From positions 1 through 32,162 of the forward strand of contig NZ_MUNZ01000151.1 of the NCBI RefSeq assembly GCF_002001205.1: DNA of 32,162 bases, read 5' to 3'. Source of the stretch: Hydrogenophaga sp. A37 (GTDB lineage Bacteria; Pseudomonadota; Gammaproteobacteria; Burkholderiales; Burkholderiaceae_C). Within the stretch, counting starts at the first letter, position 1. The number at the start of each line of letters is the position of its first letter. Position numbers and translations under genes: made by a program. Shown here piece by piece: positions 19,301-24,818 of this stretch. Under the pieces are notes generated by a model. It did no database searches, was not told the DNA's origin, and worked only from the letters and a program-made list of their open reading frames with translations.

Positions 19301-19462
19301 GCGGGCTTGCCGGTGATCATGATCACCTCCCGCATCGCCGAGAAGCACCGCGAACATGCGCGCGAACTGGGGGTGGACCACTACCTGGGCAAGCCTTACG
19401 CGGAAGACGAGTTGCTGGCCTTGGTCGGGCACTACGTGCAGAGCAGCGCTGCGGAAGCCTGA
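13334..19462 (+). CDS. chpA: CheA-type hybrid histidine kinase/response regulator ChpA (PilL)
   Basis: This 2042-aa kinase drives the Pil-Chp system. Canonical HPt motifs are HTLKGSSRMVGL (His738) and HTLKGSARLAGA (His1295). Degenerate HPt-like motifs are HQAVGALEMVGL (His70, no Lys), VQMRGVLSVLGL (about 502, no His) and HSLAGSSATVGF (His1077, Lys to Ala). A D/E/P-rich linker spans about 840-1030. A CheA dimerisation helix begins near 1430 (PELLDRLVNQAGEVM). The HATPase has its N box at Asn1616 (HLLRNSVVHGIE), DDGAG at 1656-1660 and GRGVGMDVV. A CheW-like domain follows (about 1748-1890), then a receiver with Asp1968 (LSDIEMPRMDG). Pseudomonas ChpA is longer (about 2470 aa) with more phosphotransfer modules. 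It is the last gene of the cluster, before a terminator. Confidence 0.95.
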   Translation: MLDTQHDSLSPDAPLTDLGPLAWVFEELRKSLDGANKAIKRFVRESEQSRLSDLESVDPGSLRVARQQLHQAVGALEMVGLQAPAQVLRGMEAAVQRFVQRPLTCTNEAAGKVERASFALIEYLEAILNNKQVQPVALFSQYREVQELAAAERVHPSDLWAFDQRGIEVAAPVGVEPQKADAQMRSRFDRVVLLMIKSPSPAVGTQLARMSAGLSVGSDMPRVVTFWRVAAAYFEAVAQKLVPIDVYVKRASSRILLQLSGLAQEKTRGEVSETLLHDLLFFCSQALLKEGVATPNLLAVRQAFGLNDTVAVDYSQATLGRFDPALLVQARKRINAGKESWSLMAGGDMSRARQVQDQYSLIGDSLLRLHPASTVLARALVKAAEQAARMPGTLKPELSMEVATTTLYLEAAFEDFDPNDPELTARTQALAERLEQVLAGAPAQPLEPWMEQLYRRVSDRQTLGSVVGELKVALGEVEKSLDQFFRAPREKACLHVAVSQLVQMRGVLSVLGLDQAVHTVGRMRGSVEQILDTEVDELMARQAGTFQQLGNNLSALSFLVDMLNYQPALAKKLFVFDEESGELTPLMGRTVVEVPRPQATHEEAHALSADVQRVVEGAQSSVDLVNLSEQLGSLADQASLAEQPGVARAAREAAMAVVGDDAEAGAQALMGLAKTGIEEAPSSVAPMHDGGGDDDDDLLDIFLEEAREVVGQGQAAVSALAHEPSNLEHLSTLRRAYHTLKGSSRMVGLSEFGEAAWALEQALNAALAEQRPTEAPLRSLAKDSLNALDHWVEDIAQHRDGEWKAQPFRVSAQAWRDHGQYLPVGAVVQTPESAETVDIHEAAAHAPVQVETEDALVSAQEAPEDSPADFGEASPPDLDFSFDPLTAAAPEPSAPAPLLDEIDFDSLAQHSAQHTESSSASMPAEEGSSFDAPPSTFDDISLDTEAALPQAPELQDSRPSPLFHPEEPDSVFVEEGAPEAVALDLVTDESLEMSATDVVDVVVEAPEVPEAPVVVGADDEMPDEQTRLIGPLRIGIRLYNVYLNEADEWSRRLSTCLAEWALERHEPVPDQAEALAHSLAGSSATVGFQPLSDIARALEHSLASVALHQQGGQPATAEQAQLFVDAAEDIRRLLHQFAAGFFKEPNTELLSALDRLLHLPAPADAGLDEASETDAGLEIDPQWESRPEDEPLADLDLPVEVDAAPSAIAPPKFEPSTLADFDTLLSPLPPEVIERGPAQDIDDDIDVLDTIDVDLFPIFAEEAQELLPQLGGALRQWVGRPDNTSARGEVLRNLHTLKGSARLAGALRLGEMAHRMETVVERLGSDAPQRSDLEPLQVSYDALCARFDLLRNPDVELHGVLQTAPEQMLDVVPFSVSVPEEASLPEPIHEPEVLPVAISASNPLGLTGLTLVQLPVLVPQRAGAAVRVRPELLDRLVNQAGEVMITRSRMESQLVTLRGSLKDLTGNLDRLRHQLRDIELQAETQMQSRLAQARDADLSFDPLEFDRFTRVQELTRMMAESVNDVATVQRNLQRAVEATEDGLVAQARQTRELQRDLLRTRMVEFEGISERLYRVVRQASKETGKQVRLDITAGHIEMDRGVLDRMTAAFEHLLRNSVVHGIETPEERLALGKPAEGRIEIRLAQELNDVSVVFQDDGAGLDLVRLREKAMAQGLIEAGAVLSDEQAAQLIFTPGLSTANEVSSLAGRGVGMDVVRNDVIALGGRVETHTHAGQGTNFKLVLPLTTAVTQVVMLRMGDLTIGVPSTQVELVRRVRSEELAQAYAKNTLTVGGEEVPFYWAGALLQSSAQTQEAQGRTLPVVIFRSAAQRVAMHVDEVLGNQEVVVKNLGPQLSRLPGLAGMSVLASGAVALIYNPVALATVYGAQVQPWMDAQKRQGLLQTTNDDTGLPVDTVVNAVPLVLVVDDSITVRRVTQRLLLREGYRVVLAADGLQALERLQHERPAVVLSDIEMPRMDGFDLVRNIRSDPRLAGLPVIMITSRIAEKHREHARELGVDHYLGKPYAEDELLALVGHYVQSSAAEA

Positions 19463-19485
19463 ACAATCCGCTGTTCCCCTTCAAG

Positions 19486-19512
19486 ACCCCGGCCTGCGCG
19501 CCGGGGTTTTTC
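19486..19512 (+). terminator. Rho-independent terminator after chpA
   Basis: ACCCCGGC (19486-19493) pairs with GCCGGGGT (19500-19507) around a 6-base loop and is followed by TTTTT. It lies 24 bases after the chpA stop, closing the pil-chp transcript. The T run reaches the stop codon of the convergent photolyase gene at 19511-19513. Confidence 0.85.
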
Positions 19513-20998
19513 ATGTGGGCGTCGAACCGGGTTTCTTCACCACCGCGTAGCGCAGCAGGGTTCGTTCGCGGGCCACGGCATGGTCGACGATGGGGTGCGG
19601 GTAGGTCTTGCCCAGTTCAACGCCAGCCCCTACCAGCTCCAGTTCGCGCGCCATCCAGGGGGCGTGAATCAAGGCGTCGGGCAATTGCGCCAACTGAGGC
19701 AGGTAGCGGCGGATGAACTTGCCTTGCGGGTCGAACTTCTCGCTCTGCGTCACTGGGTTGAAGATGCGGAACCAGGGCTGCGCATCGCAGCCGCTGGAGC
19801 TGGCCCACTGCCAGCCGCCGTTGTTGGCGGCGAGATCGAAGTCGATCAGCTTCTCGGCGAAATAGCGCTCTCCCCATTGCCAGTGGATGCCGAGGTCCTT
19901 CACGAGAAAGCTCGCCACCACCATGCGCAGCCGGTTGTGCATGTAGCCGGTCTGGTTGATCTGCGCCATGGCCGCGTCCACCAGCGGGTAGCCGGTGCGG
20001 CCTTCGCACCAGGCGGCGAACAGCTCGTTGGCGTGTTTGCCGTGTTCGAACCTGACGTGGTCGTACTCGGGCTTGAAGGCCTTCTCGACCACGTGCGGAA
20101 AATTGGCGAGGATCTGGTGGTAAAAATCGCGCCAGATCAGCTCGGACAGCCAAGTGCTCGCGCCCTGCATGCCTTGCAGATGCATCTGGTAAGCAATGGA
20201 CGCCAGCTGCCGGATCGACACGGTGCCGAACCGCAGGTGCACGCTCAGGTAGCTCGGCCCCTTGACGGCGGGGAAGTTGCGCGTGGCCTCGTAGCGGTCG
20301 ATGCGCTCGACGAAGTCCTCCAGCAATGTCTGCGCGCCGCTGGCGCCGGTCGGCATGGGCAACTGTGAGAGGTTGGTGGGTTCGAAGTCGATGTCCGAGA
20401 GGCGCGGCAACGGAGCGTCCAGGGCCGGTGGCAACGGCGCCAGCGAGGCGGCGTACCGTTCCACCGGGTAGGCCTTCAGGTCAAACGCACCCACCTGCTT
20501 GAGCCAGGCGTTCTTGTAGGGCGTGAACACGCCGTAGGGATGACCTGCCTGGGTCAGCACCTCGCGCCGCTCGAAGATCAGGTGGTCCTTGTGGCCGTGG
20601 AACACGATGCCGGCGTGGGCCAGTTGGCCCAGCACGTGGGCATCGCGTGCATGCGCTGCCGGCTCATCGTCGTGGTTGGCAAACACGGCCTGCACCCGCA
20701 ATTGCTGGGACAGTGCCGGTATGTCGTCCTGCGCGCGCGCATGCCGGACGATCAGTCCGGTGCCCTCATGGCCTGCCGCCTTGCCAAGCGCGCGCAAGCG
20801 GCTGTCGAGTTCGACCACCGAGGCGTGGATGAATTCGACCCGGCGGTCGGCGTGGGGCAGCGTGTCCAGGATGTCGGTGTCGAACACGAACACGCACCAG
20901 AGCTGGCGGCATTGTTTGAGCGCGTGGTGGAGCGCAGCGTTGTCGTCGGCCCGCAGGTCGCGCCGGAACCACATCAGGCCTTGGTCGTAGTGGTTCAT
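19511..20998 (-). CDS. phrB: Deoxyribodipyrimidine photolyase (class I CPD photolyase)
   Basis: A 495-aa light-driven DNA repair flavoprotein. The N-terminal antenna-binding Rossmann domain begins [20 protein letters not shown], the classic photolyase/cryptochrome start. The C-terminal FAD domain contains [58 protein letters not shown] and [20 protein letters not shown], with [14 protein letters not shown] near the end. These contain the FAD-binding residues and the tryptophans of the electron chain. The AANNGGWQW and SGCDAQP blocks fit CPD photolyase rather than a CryB-type protein. It is convergent with chpA and divergent from yqgE (62-base gap). No ribosome binding site is obvious before the ATG. 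Confidence 0.95.
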   Translation of the reverse strand: MNHYDQGLMWFRRDLRADDNAALHHALKQCRQLWCVFVFDTDILDTLPHADRRVEFIHASVVELDSRLRALGKAAGHEGTGLIVRHARAQDDIPALSQQLRVQAVFANHDDEPAAHARDAHVLGQLAHAGIVFHGHKDHLIFERREVLTQAGHPYGVFTPYKNAWLKQVGAFDLKAYPVERYAASLAPLPPALDAPLPRLSDIDFEPTNLSQLPMPTGASGAQTLLEDFVERIDRYEATRNFPAVKGPSYLSVHLRFGTVSIRQLASIAYQMHLQGMQGASTWLSELIWRDFYHQILANFPHVVEKAFKPEYDHVRFEHGKHANELFAAWCEGRTGYPLVDAAMAQINQTGYMHNRLRMVVASFLVKDLGIHWQWGERYFAEKLIDFDLAANNGGWQWASSSGCDAQPWFRIFNPVTQSEKFDPQGKFIRRYLPQLAQLPDALIHAPWMARELELVGAGVELGKTYPHPIVDHAVARERTLLRYAVVKKPGSTPT

Positions 20999-21048
20999 GG
21001 GGGCGCGCTCTGGTGTTGGGAGGGGCAGGTGTCTGGAGATCAGCGGCT

Positions 21049-21054
21049 TAAAAT
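21049..21054 (+). promoter_or_regulatory. -10-like hexamer next to the yqgE start codon
   Basis: TAAAAT ends 6 bases before the ATG at 21061, and there is no purine-rich ribosome binding site in between. If it is the -10, transcription would start at or next to the A of the ATG, giving a leaderless mRNA. No clear -35 hexamer is seen. Confidence 0.4.
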
Positions 21055-21060
21055 CACCGC

Positions 21061-21651
21061 ATGTCCGCCGATTCTGCCCCGATCAATCTCACCAATCATT
21101 TCCTGATTGCCATGCCAGGGCTCAGCGACGAGCTGTTCGGCCGCAGCGTCGTCTTCATGTGCGAACACAGTGAGCGCGGCGCGCTCGGTCTGGTGATCAA
21201 CAAACCCAGCGACATCCTGCTGCCGCGCCTGTTCGAAAAGGTCGACCTGCAACTGGGGCGCGACGACTTGGCGACCCAGCCCGTGTTTCAGGGCGGTCCG
21301 GTGCAGACCGAGCGCGGTTTCGTGCTGCACGACGCGATCAACGCTGGCGAGGGGGAAACGGTCTACGCCTCGACACTCTCCATTCCCGGTGGACTGGAAA
21401 TGACCACCTCGCGCGACGTGCTCGAAGCGATGTCGTCGGGCGCCGGCCCGCGCCGCGTGTTCGTGACCCTGGGCTACGCGTCCTGGGGGCAGGGGCAGCT
21501 GGAGTCGGAGATCACCGAAAACAGCTGGCTCACAGTGGAGGCCGATCCGAGCGTGATTTTTGATGCGCCGGTGGAGCAGCGCTACGAACGCGCCATGGCC
21601 TTGCTGGGTCTGCAGCCCTGGATGCTGTCGCCCGACGCTGGTCACGCATGA
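21061..21651 (+). CDS. YqgE/AlgH family protein
   Basis: The 196-aa protein matches the UPF0301 (YqgE/AlgH) family over its whole length: [40 protein letters not shown] at the start (shown here only as a description of residues 10-49), [14 protein letters not shown], and the C-terminal [17 protein letters not shown]. Its biochemical role is not established; AlgH was linked to alginate regulation in Pseudomonas. The gene is commonly placed just upstream of ruvX, as here, and its stop overlaps an ATG at 21648 that opens a repeat-derived frame leading into ruvX. The first gene of the ruvX-pyr row. Confidence 0.93.
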   Translation: MSADSAPINLTNHFLIAMPGLSDELFGRSVVFMCEHSERGALGLVINKPSDILLPRLFEKVDLQLGRDDLATQPVFQGGPVQTERGFVLHDAINAGEGETVYASTLSIPGGLEMTTSRDVLEAMSSGAGPRRVFVTLGYASWGQGQLESEITENSWLTVEADPSVIFDAPVEQRYERAMALLGLQPWMLSPDAGHA

Positions 21652-21659
21652 TGGGTTGT

Positions 21660-21760
21660 GAGCCTCCACGCTCCGCCGCTTCGCGGGTCGCTGCCCCCCA
21701 TGGTGGCTGGGCCAGCCTTGGGGGCGGCCCGGCGGCTGTCCCGCCGGCTTCCGACAACCG
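21660..21760. repeat. REP-like palindromic element between yqgE and ruvX
   Basis: This GC-rich insert separates two genes that are usually adjacent. It contains CGCCGCTTCGCG at 21674-21685, whose reverse complement recurs at 26917-26928 and 27055-27066. It also contains CTTGGGGGCGGCCCGGCG at 21717-21734, whose reverse complement recurs with one mismatch at 23646-23663. A perfect 7-bp hairpin, CCGGCGG (21729-21735) with CCGCCGG (21741-21747), is also present. I recall similar elements as dispersed repeats in Comamonadaceae. Confidence 0.65.
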
Positions 21761-21794
21761 ACCCAGCGGTCCCGAAGTCCCTGCCCAGTGCCAG

Positions 21795-22169
21795 ATGTTC
21801 ATGGCCTTTGACTTCGGACTGAAGCGCACCGGCGTCGCCAGCGGCAACCGCATCACCCGAACCGCCACGCCTCAGGCCACCATCGCCGCCGAGGGCGATG
21901 CCCGCTTCGCACAGATCGCGGCGCGGTTGAAAGAGTGGCAGCCCGACGCGCTGGTCGTGGGCGTGCCCTTTCACCCGGACGGCGCCCCCCACGAGAACAC
22001 CGCGCGGGCGAAGAAGTTCGCCCGGCAGCTGCGCGGCCGCCATGGCCTGCCCGTGTTCGAGGTGGACGAGCGCTACAGCACCACCGAAGCCCACAGCCTG
22101 GGCGCCAAGGACGCCGACGCGGCCAGCGCCTGCATCATCCTGGAACAGTTTCTGAGGAGCCTGCCTTGA
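21795..22169 (+). CDS. ruvX: Holliday junction resolvase RuvX (YqgF)
   Basis: The 124-aa RNase H-fold protein carries the YqgF active-site acids: Asp6 in AFDFGLKRTGVA, the DER of VFEVDERYSTTEA (91-93), and an Asp in GAKDADAASACIIL (106-108). YqgF proteins are proposed Holliday junction resolvases, with a role in 16S rRNA 5'-end processing shown in E. coli. The frame is open back to the ATG at 21648 that overlaps yqgE, but those 49 codons are translated repeat DNA with no family similarity. I therefore start at 21795 (MFMAFDFG); an ATG at 21801 is equally near. No ribosome binding site is obvious. The stop overlaps the TTG start of pyrR. Confidence 0.9.
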   Translation: MFMAFDFGLKRTGVASGNRITRTATPQATIAAEGDARFAQIAARLKEWQPDALVVGVPFHPDGAPHENTARAKKFARQLRGRHGLPVFEVDERYSTTEAHSLGAKDADAASACIILEQFLRSLP

Positions 22170-22681
22170 CCCAAACCATCCAGCTCGACGCCGAGCTGCT
22201 CTACGCCGAGCTGTTGCTCGGCGTCAAAGCGCTGATCGCTGCCACCACCCAGCCCGTCGTGCTCGCGGGCATCACCTCCGGTGGCGCCTGGTTGGCCGAG
22301 CGCCTGCAGCGCGAACTGGGCCTGCCCGGTGATGCGGGTGTCATCTCCTCGTCGATGCACCGCGACGACTTTGCGCAGCGCGGCCTGGCCATGTCGGCAC
22401 AGACCGTGTTGCCCTTTGACGTGAATGGCGCCCACGTGATTCTGGTCGACGACGTGCTCTACACCGGGCGCACGTTGCGCGCCGTGATCAACGAGCTGTT
22501 CGATTACGGCCGACCTGCCAGCGTGCAGCTCGCGGTGCTGGTGGACCGGGGCGGGCGCGAGCTGCCGATCCAGGCCAATGTTTGCGCGGCCACCCTGAGC
22601 CTGCCGGCCAGCCAACTGCTCGAACTGGCGCGTGACGAAGATGGCCGCTTCCGCTTCGTGCTTGAAAACAAGGATGTCTGA
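22166..22681 (+). CDS. pyrR: Pyr operon regulator/uracil phosphoribosyltransferase PyrR
   Basis: A 171-aa type I phosphoribosyltransferase. The PRPP-binding loop is [13 protein letters not shown] at residues 91-103, preceded by the substrate loop [12 protein letters not shown] and the [13 protein letters not shown] segment typical of PyrR. PyrR binds UMP/UTP and PRPP and, in Gram-positives, the pyr mRNA; in Pseudomonas it also regulates pyr genes. The start is a TTG at 22166 overlapping the ruvX stop (TTGA), supported by GAGGAG 6 bases upstream. pyrB begins before its stop. This places pyrR as the control gene of pyrB-pyrC'. No attenuator hairpin was recognised in front of it. Confidence 0.9.
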   Translation: MTQTIQLDAELLYAELLLGVKALIAATTQPVVLAGITSGGAWLAERLQRELGLPGDAGVISSSMHRDDFAQRGLAMSAQTVLPFDVNGAHVILVDDVLYTGRTLRAVINELFDYGRPASVQLAVLVDRGGRELPIQANVCAATLSLPASQLLELARDEDGRFRFVLENKDV

Positions 22682-23639
22682 CGTGGCACGTAACCCCCAA
22701 CTGAACAAGAACGGCGAACTGATCCACCTGCTCTCGACCGAGGGCCTCTCGCGCGACATCCTCACCCAGATCCTCGATACCGCCGCCAACTTCGTGAGCG
22801 TGAGCAACCGCGAGGTGAAGAAGGTGCCGCTGCTGCGCGGCAAAAGTGTGTTCAACCTGTTCTTCGAGAACAGCACCCGCACCCGCACCACCTTCGACAT
22901 CGCGGCCACGCGCCTCTCGGCCGACGTGTACACGCTGGACATCGCACGCAGCTCCACCGCCAAGGGCGAGAGCCTGCTCGACACCATCGCCAACCTGTCG
23001 GCCATGGCGGCCGACATCTTCGTGGTGCGGCACAGCGAGTCGGGCGCGCCCTACCTGATCTCGCAACATGTGGCGCCGCACGTGCACGTGGTCAACGCCG
23101 GTGACGGCCGCCACGCCCACCCCACGCAGGGCCTGCTGGACATGTACACGATCCGGCACTACAAGAAAGACTTCACCCAGCTCTCGGTTGCCATCGTCGG
23201 TGACGTGTTGCACTCACGCGTGGCGCGCTCCGACATCCACGCGCTCACCACCTTGGGCTGCCCCGACGTGCGCGTGGTCGGCCCGCGCACCTTGGTGCCC
23301 GGCGACCTCTCGCAGATGGGCGTGCGCGTGTGTCACACGCTGGAAGAAGGCATCAAGGACTGCGACGTGGTGATCACGCTGCGCCTGCAGAACGAGCGCA
23401 TGAGCGGCGCGCTGCTGCCGTCGAGCCAGGAGTATTTCAAGAGCTTCGGCCTCACGCCCGAGCGCCTGCGCTGGGCCAAACCGGACGCCATCGTCATGCA
23501 CCCCGGCCCGATCAACCGCGGGGTCGAGATCGACTCCGCCGTGGTCGACGGGCCGCAAAGCGTGATCCTGCCGCAGGTCACCTTCGGCATCGCCGTGCGC
23601 ATGGCGGTGCTCGGCATCGTGGCGGGCAACGAGGCATGA
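22674..23639 (+). CDS. pyrB: Aspartate carbamoyltransferase catalytic subunit
   Basis: The 321-aa enzyme makes carbamoyl aspartate, the first committed step of pyrimidine synthesis. Visible motifs are [15 protein letters not shown] (about 63-77, carbamoyl phosphate binding), [12 protein letters not shown], the [13 protein letters not shown] block and [12 protein letters not shown] near the end. The N-terminal extension before [16 protein letters not shown] is typical of the class A enzymes that assemble with PyrC'. Two starts are possible: ATG at 22674, overlapping pyrR by 8 bases, or GTG at 22683, which has AAGGA at a better distance (8 bases). No pyrI regulatory-subunit gene is present. Confidence 0.96.
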   Translation: MSDVARNPQLNKNGELIHLLSTEGLSRDILTQILDTAANFVSVSNREVKKVPLLRGKSVFNLFFENSTRTRTTFDIAATRLSADVYTLDIARSSTAKGESLLDTIANLSAMAADIFVVRHSESGAPYLISQHVAPHVHVVNAGDGRHAHPTQGLLDMYTIRHYKKDFTQLSVAIVGDVLHSRVARSDIHALTTLGCPDVRVVGPRTLVPGDLSQMGVRVCHTLEEGIKDCDVVITLRLQNERMSGALLPSSQEYFKSFGLTPERLRWAKPDAIVMHPGPINRGVEIDSAVVDGPQSVILPQVTFGIAVRMAVLGIVAGNEA

Positions 23640-23704
23640 GCGCAGCGCCGGGCCGCTCCCAAGCAAGCTCGCACCGCAGCTCGAAGAGCGGAGGTACCCC
23701 ATGA
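23636..23704 (+). CDS. 22-codon reading frame bridging pyrB and hisC
   Basis: The frame starts ATG at 23636, overlapping the pyrB stop as ATGA, and ends TGA at 23702-23704, overlapping the hisC ATG as ATGA. It reads [20 protein letters not shown] then TP. The peptide is low-complexity and basic, looks like no known protein, and partly consists of repeat DNA (23646-23663). The simplest reading is a translational bridge that lets ribosomes pass from pyrB to hisC, or chance. The GGAGG before hisC lies inside it. Whether it is translated is unknown. Confidence 0.25.
   Translation: MSAAPGRSQASSHRSSKSGGTP
23646..23663. repeat. Repeat fragment in the pyrB-hisC gap
   Basis: CGCCGGGCCGCTCCCAAG matches the reverse complement of 21717-21734 in the yqgE-ruvX element at 17 of 18 bases. 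It is a fragment of the same dispersed family, in the opposite orientation. Confidence 0.6.
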
Positions 23705-24804
23705 GCGGACCCGTTGCCAACACGGTGTCGCCCTTCTGGAGCCCGGGCATCCGGGGGCTCAAGGCCTATGTACCGGGTGAGCAGCCCCAGGGCGGGGGCT
23801 GGACCAAGCTCAACACCAACGAGTGCCCGTACCCGCCTTCGTCCAAAGCGCTGCAGCGCATCGCCGAGGCCGTGGACGAGCGCCTGCGGCTCTACCCCGA
23901 CCCCGAGGGCACCGCACTGCAGCAGAGCATCGCCACGCACTTCGATCTGACGTCCGCCCACGTGTTTCTGGGCAACGGCTCGGACGAAGTACTGGGCCAC
24001 GTGTTTCTGGGCCTGCTCAAACACGGGCTGCCCATCCTGTTCCCCGACATCACCTACAGCTTCTACCCTGTGTACTGCGGGCTCTACGGCATCGCATTCG
24101 AGCGGGTCCCGCTCGATGCGGATTTCCGCGTGCGCACGGACGACTACCGCCGGCCGCACGGCGGCATCGTGTTGCCCAATCCCAATGCACCGACCGGCAT
24201 GGCGCTGCCGCTGGACGGCATCGAGCGGCTGCTGCAACAGAGCCCGGACACGGTGCTGGTGGTGGACGAGGCCTATGTGGACTTTGGTGCACAGAGTGCC
24301 GTGGGCCTCGTGGCCCGGTACCCCAATCTGCTGGTGGTGCAGACCCTGTCCAAGTCGCGCGCGCTCGCGGGCTTGCGGGTGGGCTTCGCGCTCGGTGATC
24401 CAGGTTTGATTCAAGGCCTGGACCGCGTGAAGAACAGCTTCAACTCGTACCCGATGGACCGCCTGGCCCTGGCGGGCGCGCAGGCCGCGATCGAGGATGT
24501 TGAACACTTCGAGCGCATCACGCGCATGGTGATTCACAGCCGCGAGTGGCTCGCCACCCAACTGCAGGTCATGGGCTTCGAGTGCCTGCCATCGAGCGCC
24601 AATTTCCTGCTCGCCCGGCACCCGGCGCACCCGGCCCGGGCGCTGCTGGCCGCGCTGCGCGAACAGCGCATCCTCGTGCGCCATTTCGAACAGGACCGGA
24701 TACGGGAACACCTGCGCATTTCGGTGGGCACCCAGCCCGAATGTGAGCGGCTGGTGCAGGCGCTGGAACAGGTGCTGCGCCTGGGCGCGCCTGCCAACAT
24801 GTGA
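23701..24804 (+). CDS. hisC: Histidinol-phosphate aminotransferase
   Basis: A 367-aa class I/II aminotransferase of the HisC type, using PLP to exchange the amino group between glutamate and imidazole-acetol phosphate in histidine synthesis. Motifs are LNTNECPYPPS (about 37-47), RLYPDPEGTALQQSIA, FLGNGSDEVLGHVF, LPNPNAPTGM (158-167), the VVDEAYVDFG segment and the PLP lysine 218 in TLSKSRALAGLRVGFALG. Some HisC relatives act on aromatic or other amino acids, so this could be a second, specialised copy. GGAGG lies 6 bases before the ATG. Its place between pyrB and pyrC' is unusual, since no other histidine gene is nearby. Its stop is 14 bases before pyrC'. Confidence 0.92.
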   Translation: MSGPVANTVSPFWSPGIRGLKAYVPGEQPQGGGWTKLNTNECPYPPSSKALQRIAEAVDERLRLYPDPEGTALQQSIATHFDLTSAHVFLGNGSDEVLGHVFLGLLKHGLPILFPDITYSFYPVYCGLYGIAFERVPLDADFRVRTDDYRRPHGGIVLPNPNAPTGMALPLDGIERLLQQSPDTVLVVDEAYVDFGAQSAVGLVARYPNLLVVQTLSKSRALAGLRVGFALGDPGLIQGLDRVKNSFNSYPMDRLALAGAQAAIEDVEHFERITRMVIHSREWLATQLQVMGFECLPSSANFLLARHPAHPARALLAALREQRILVRHFEQDRIREHLRISVGTQPECERLVQALEQVLRLGAPANM

Positions 24805-24818
24805 GGTCAACGCAAGAC

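Noticed and set aside
17573..19432. A 619-codon open frame on the minus strand
   Set aside because: It lies entirely inside chpA, whose kinase, CheW and receiver motifs are clear on the plus strand.
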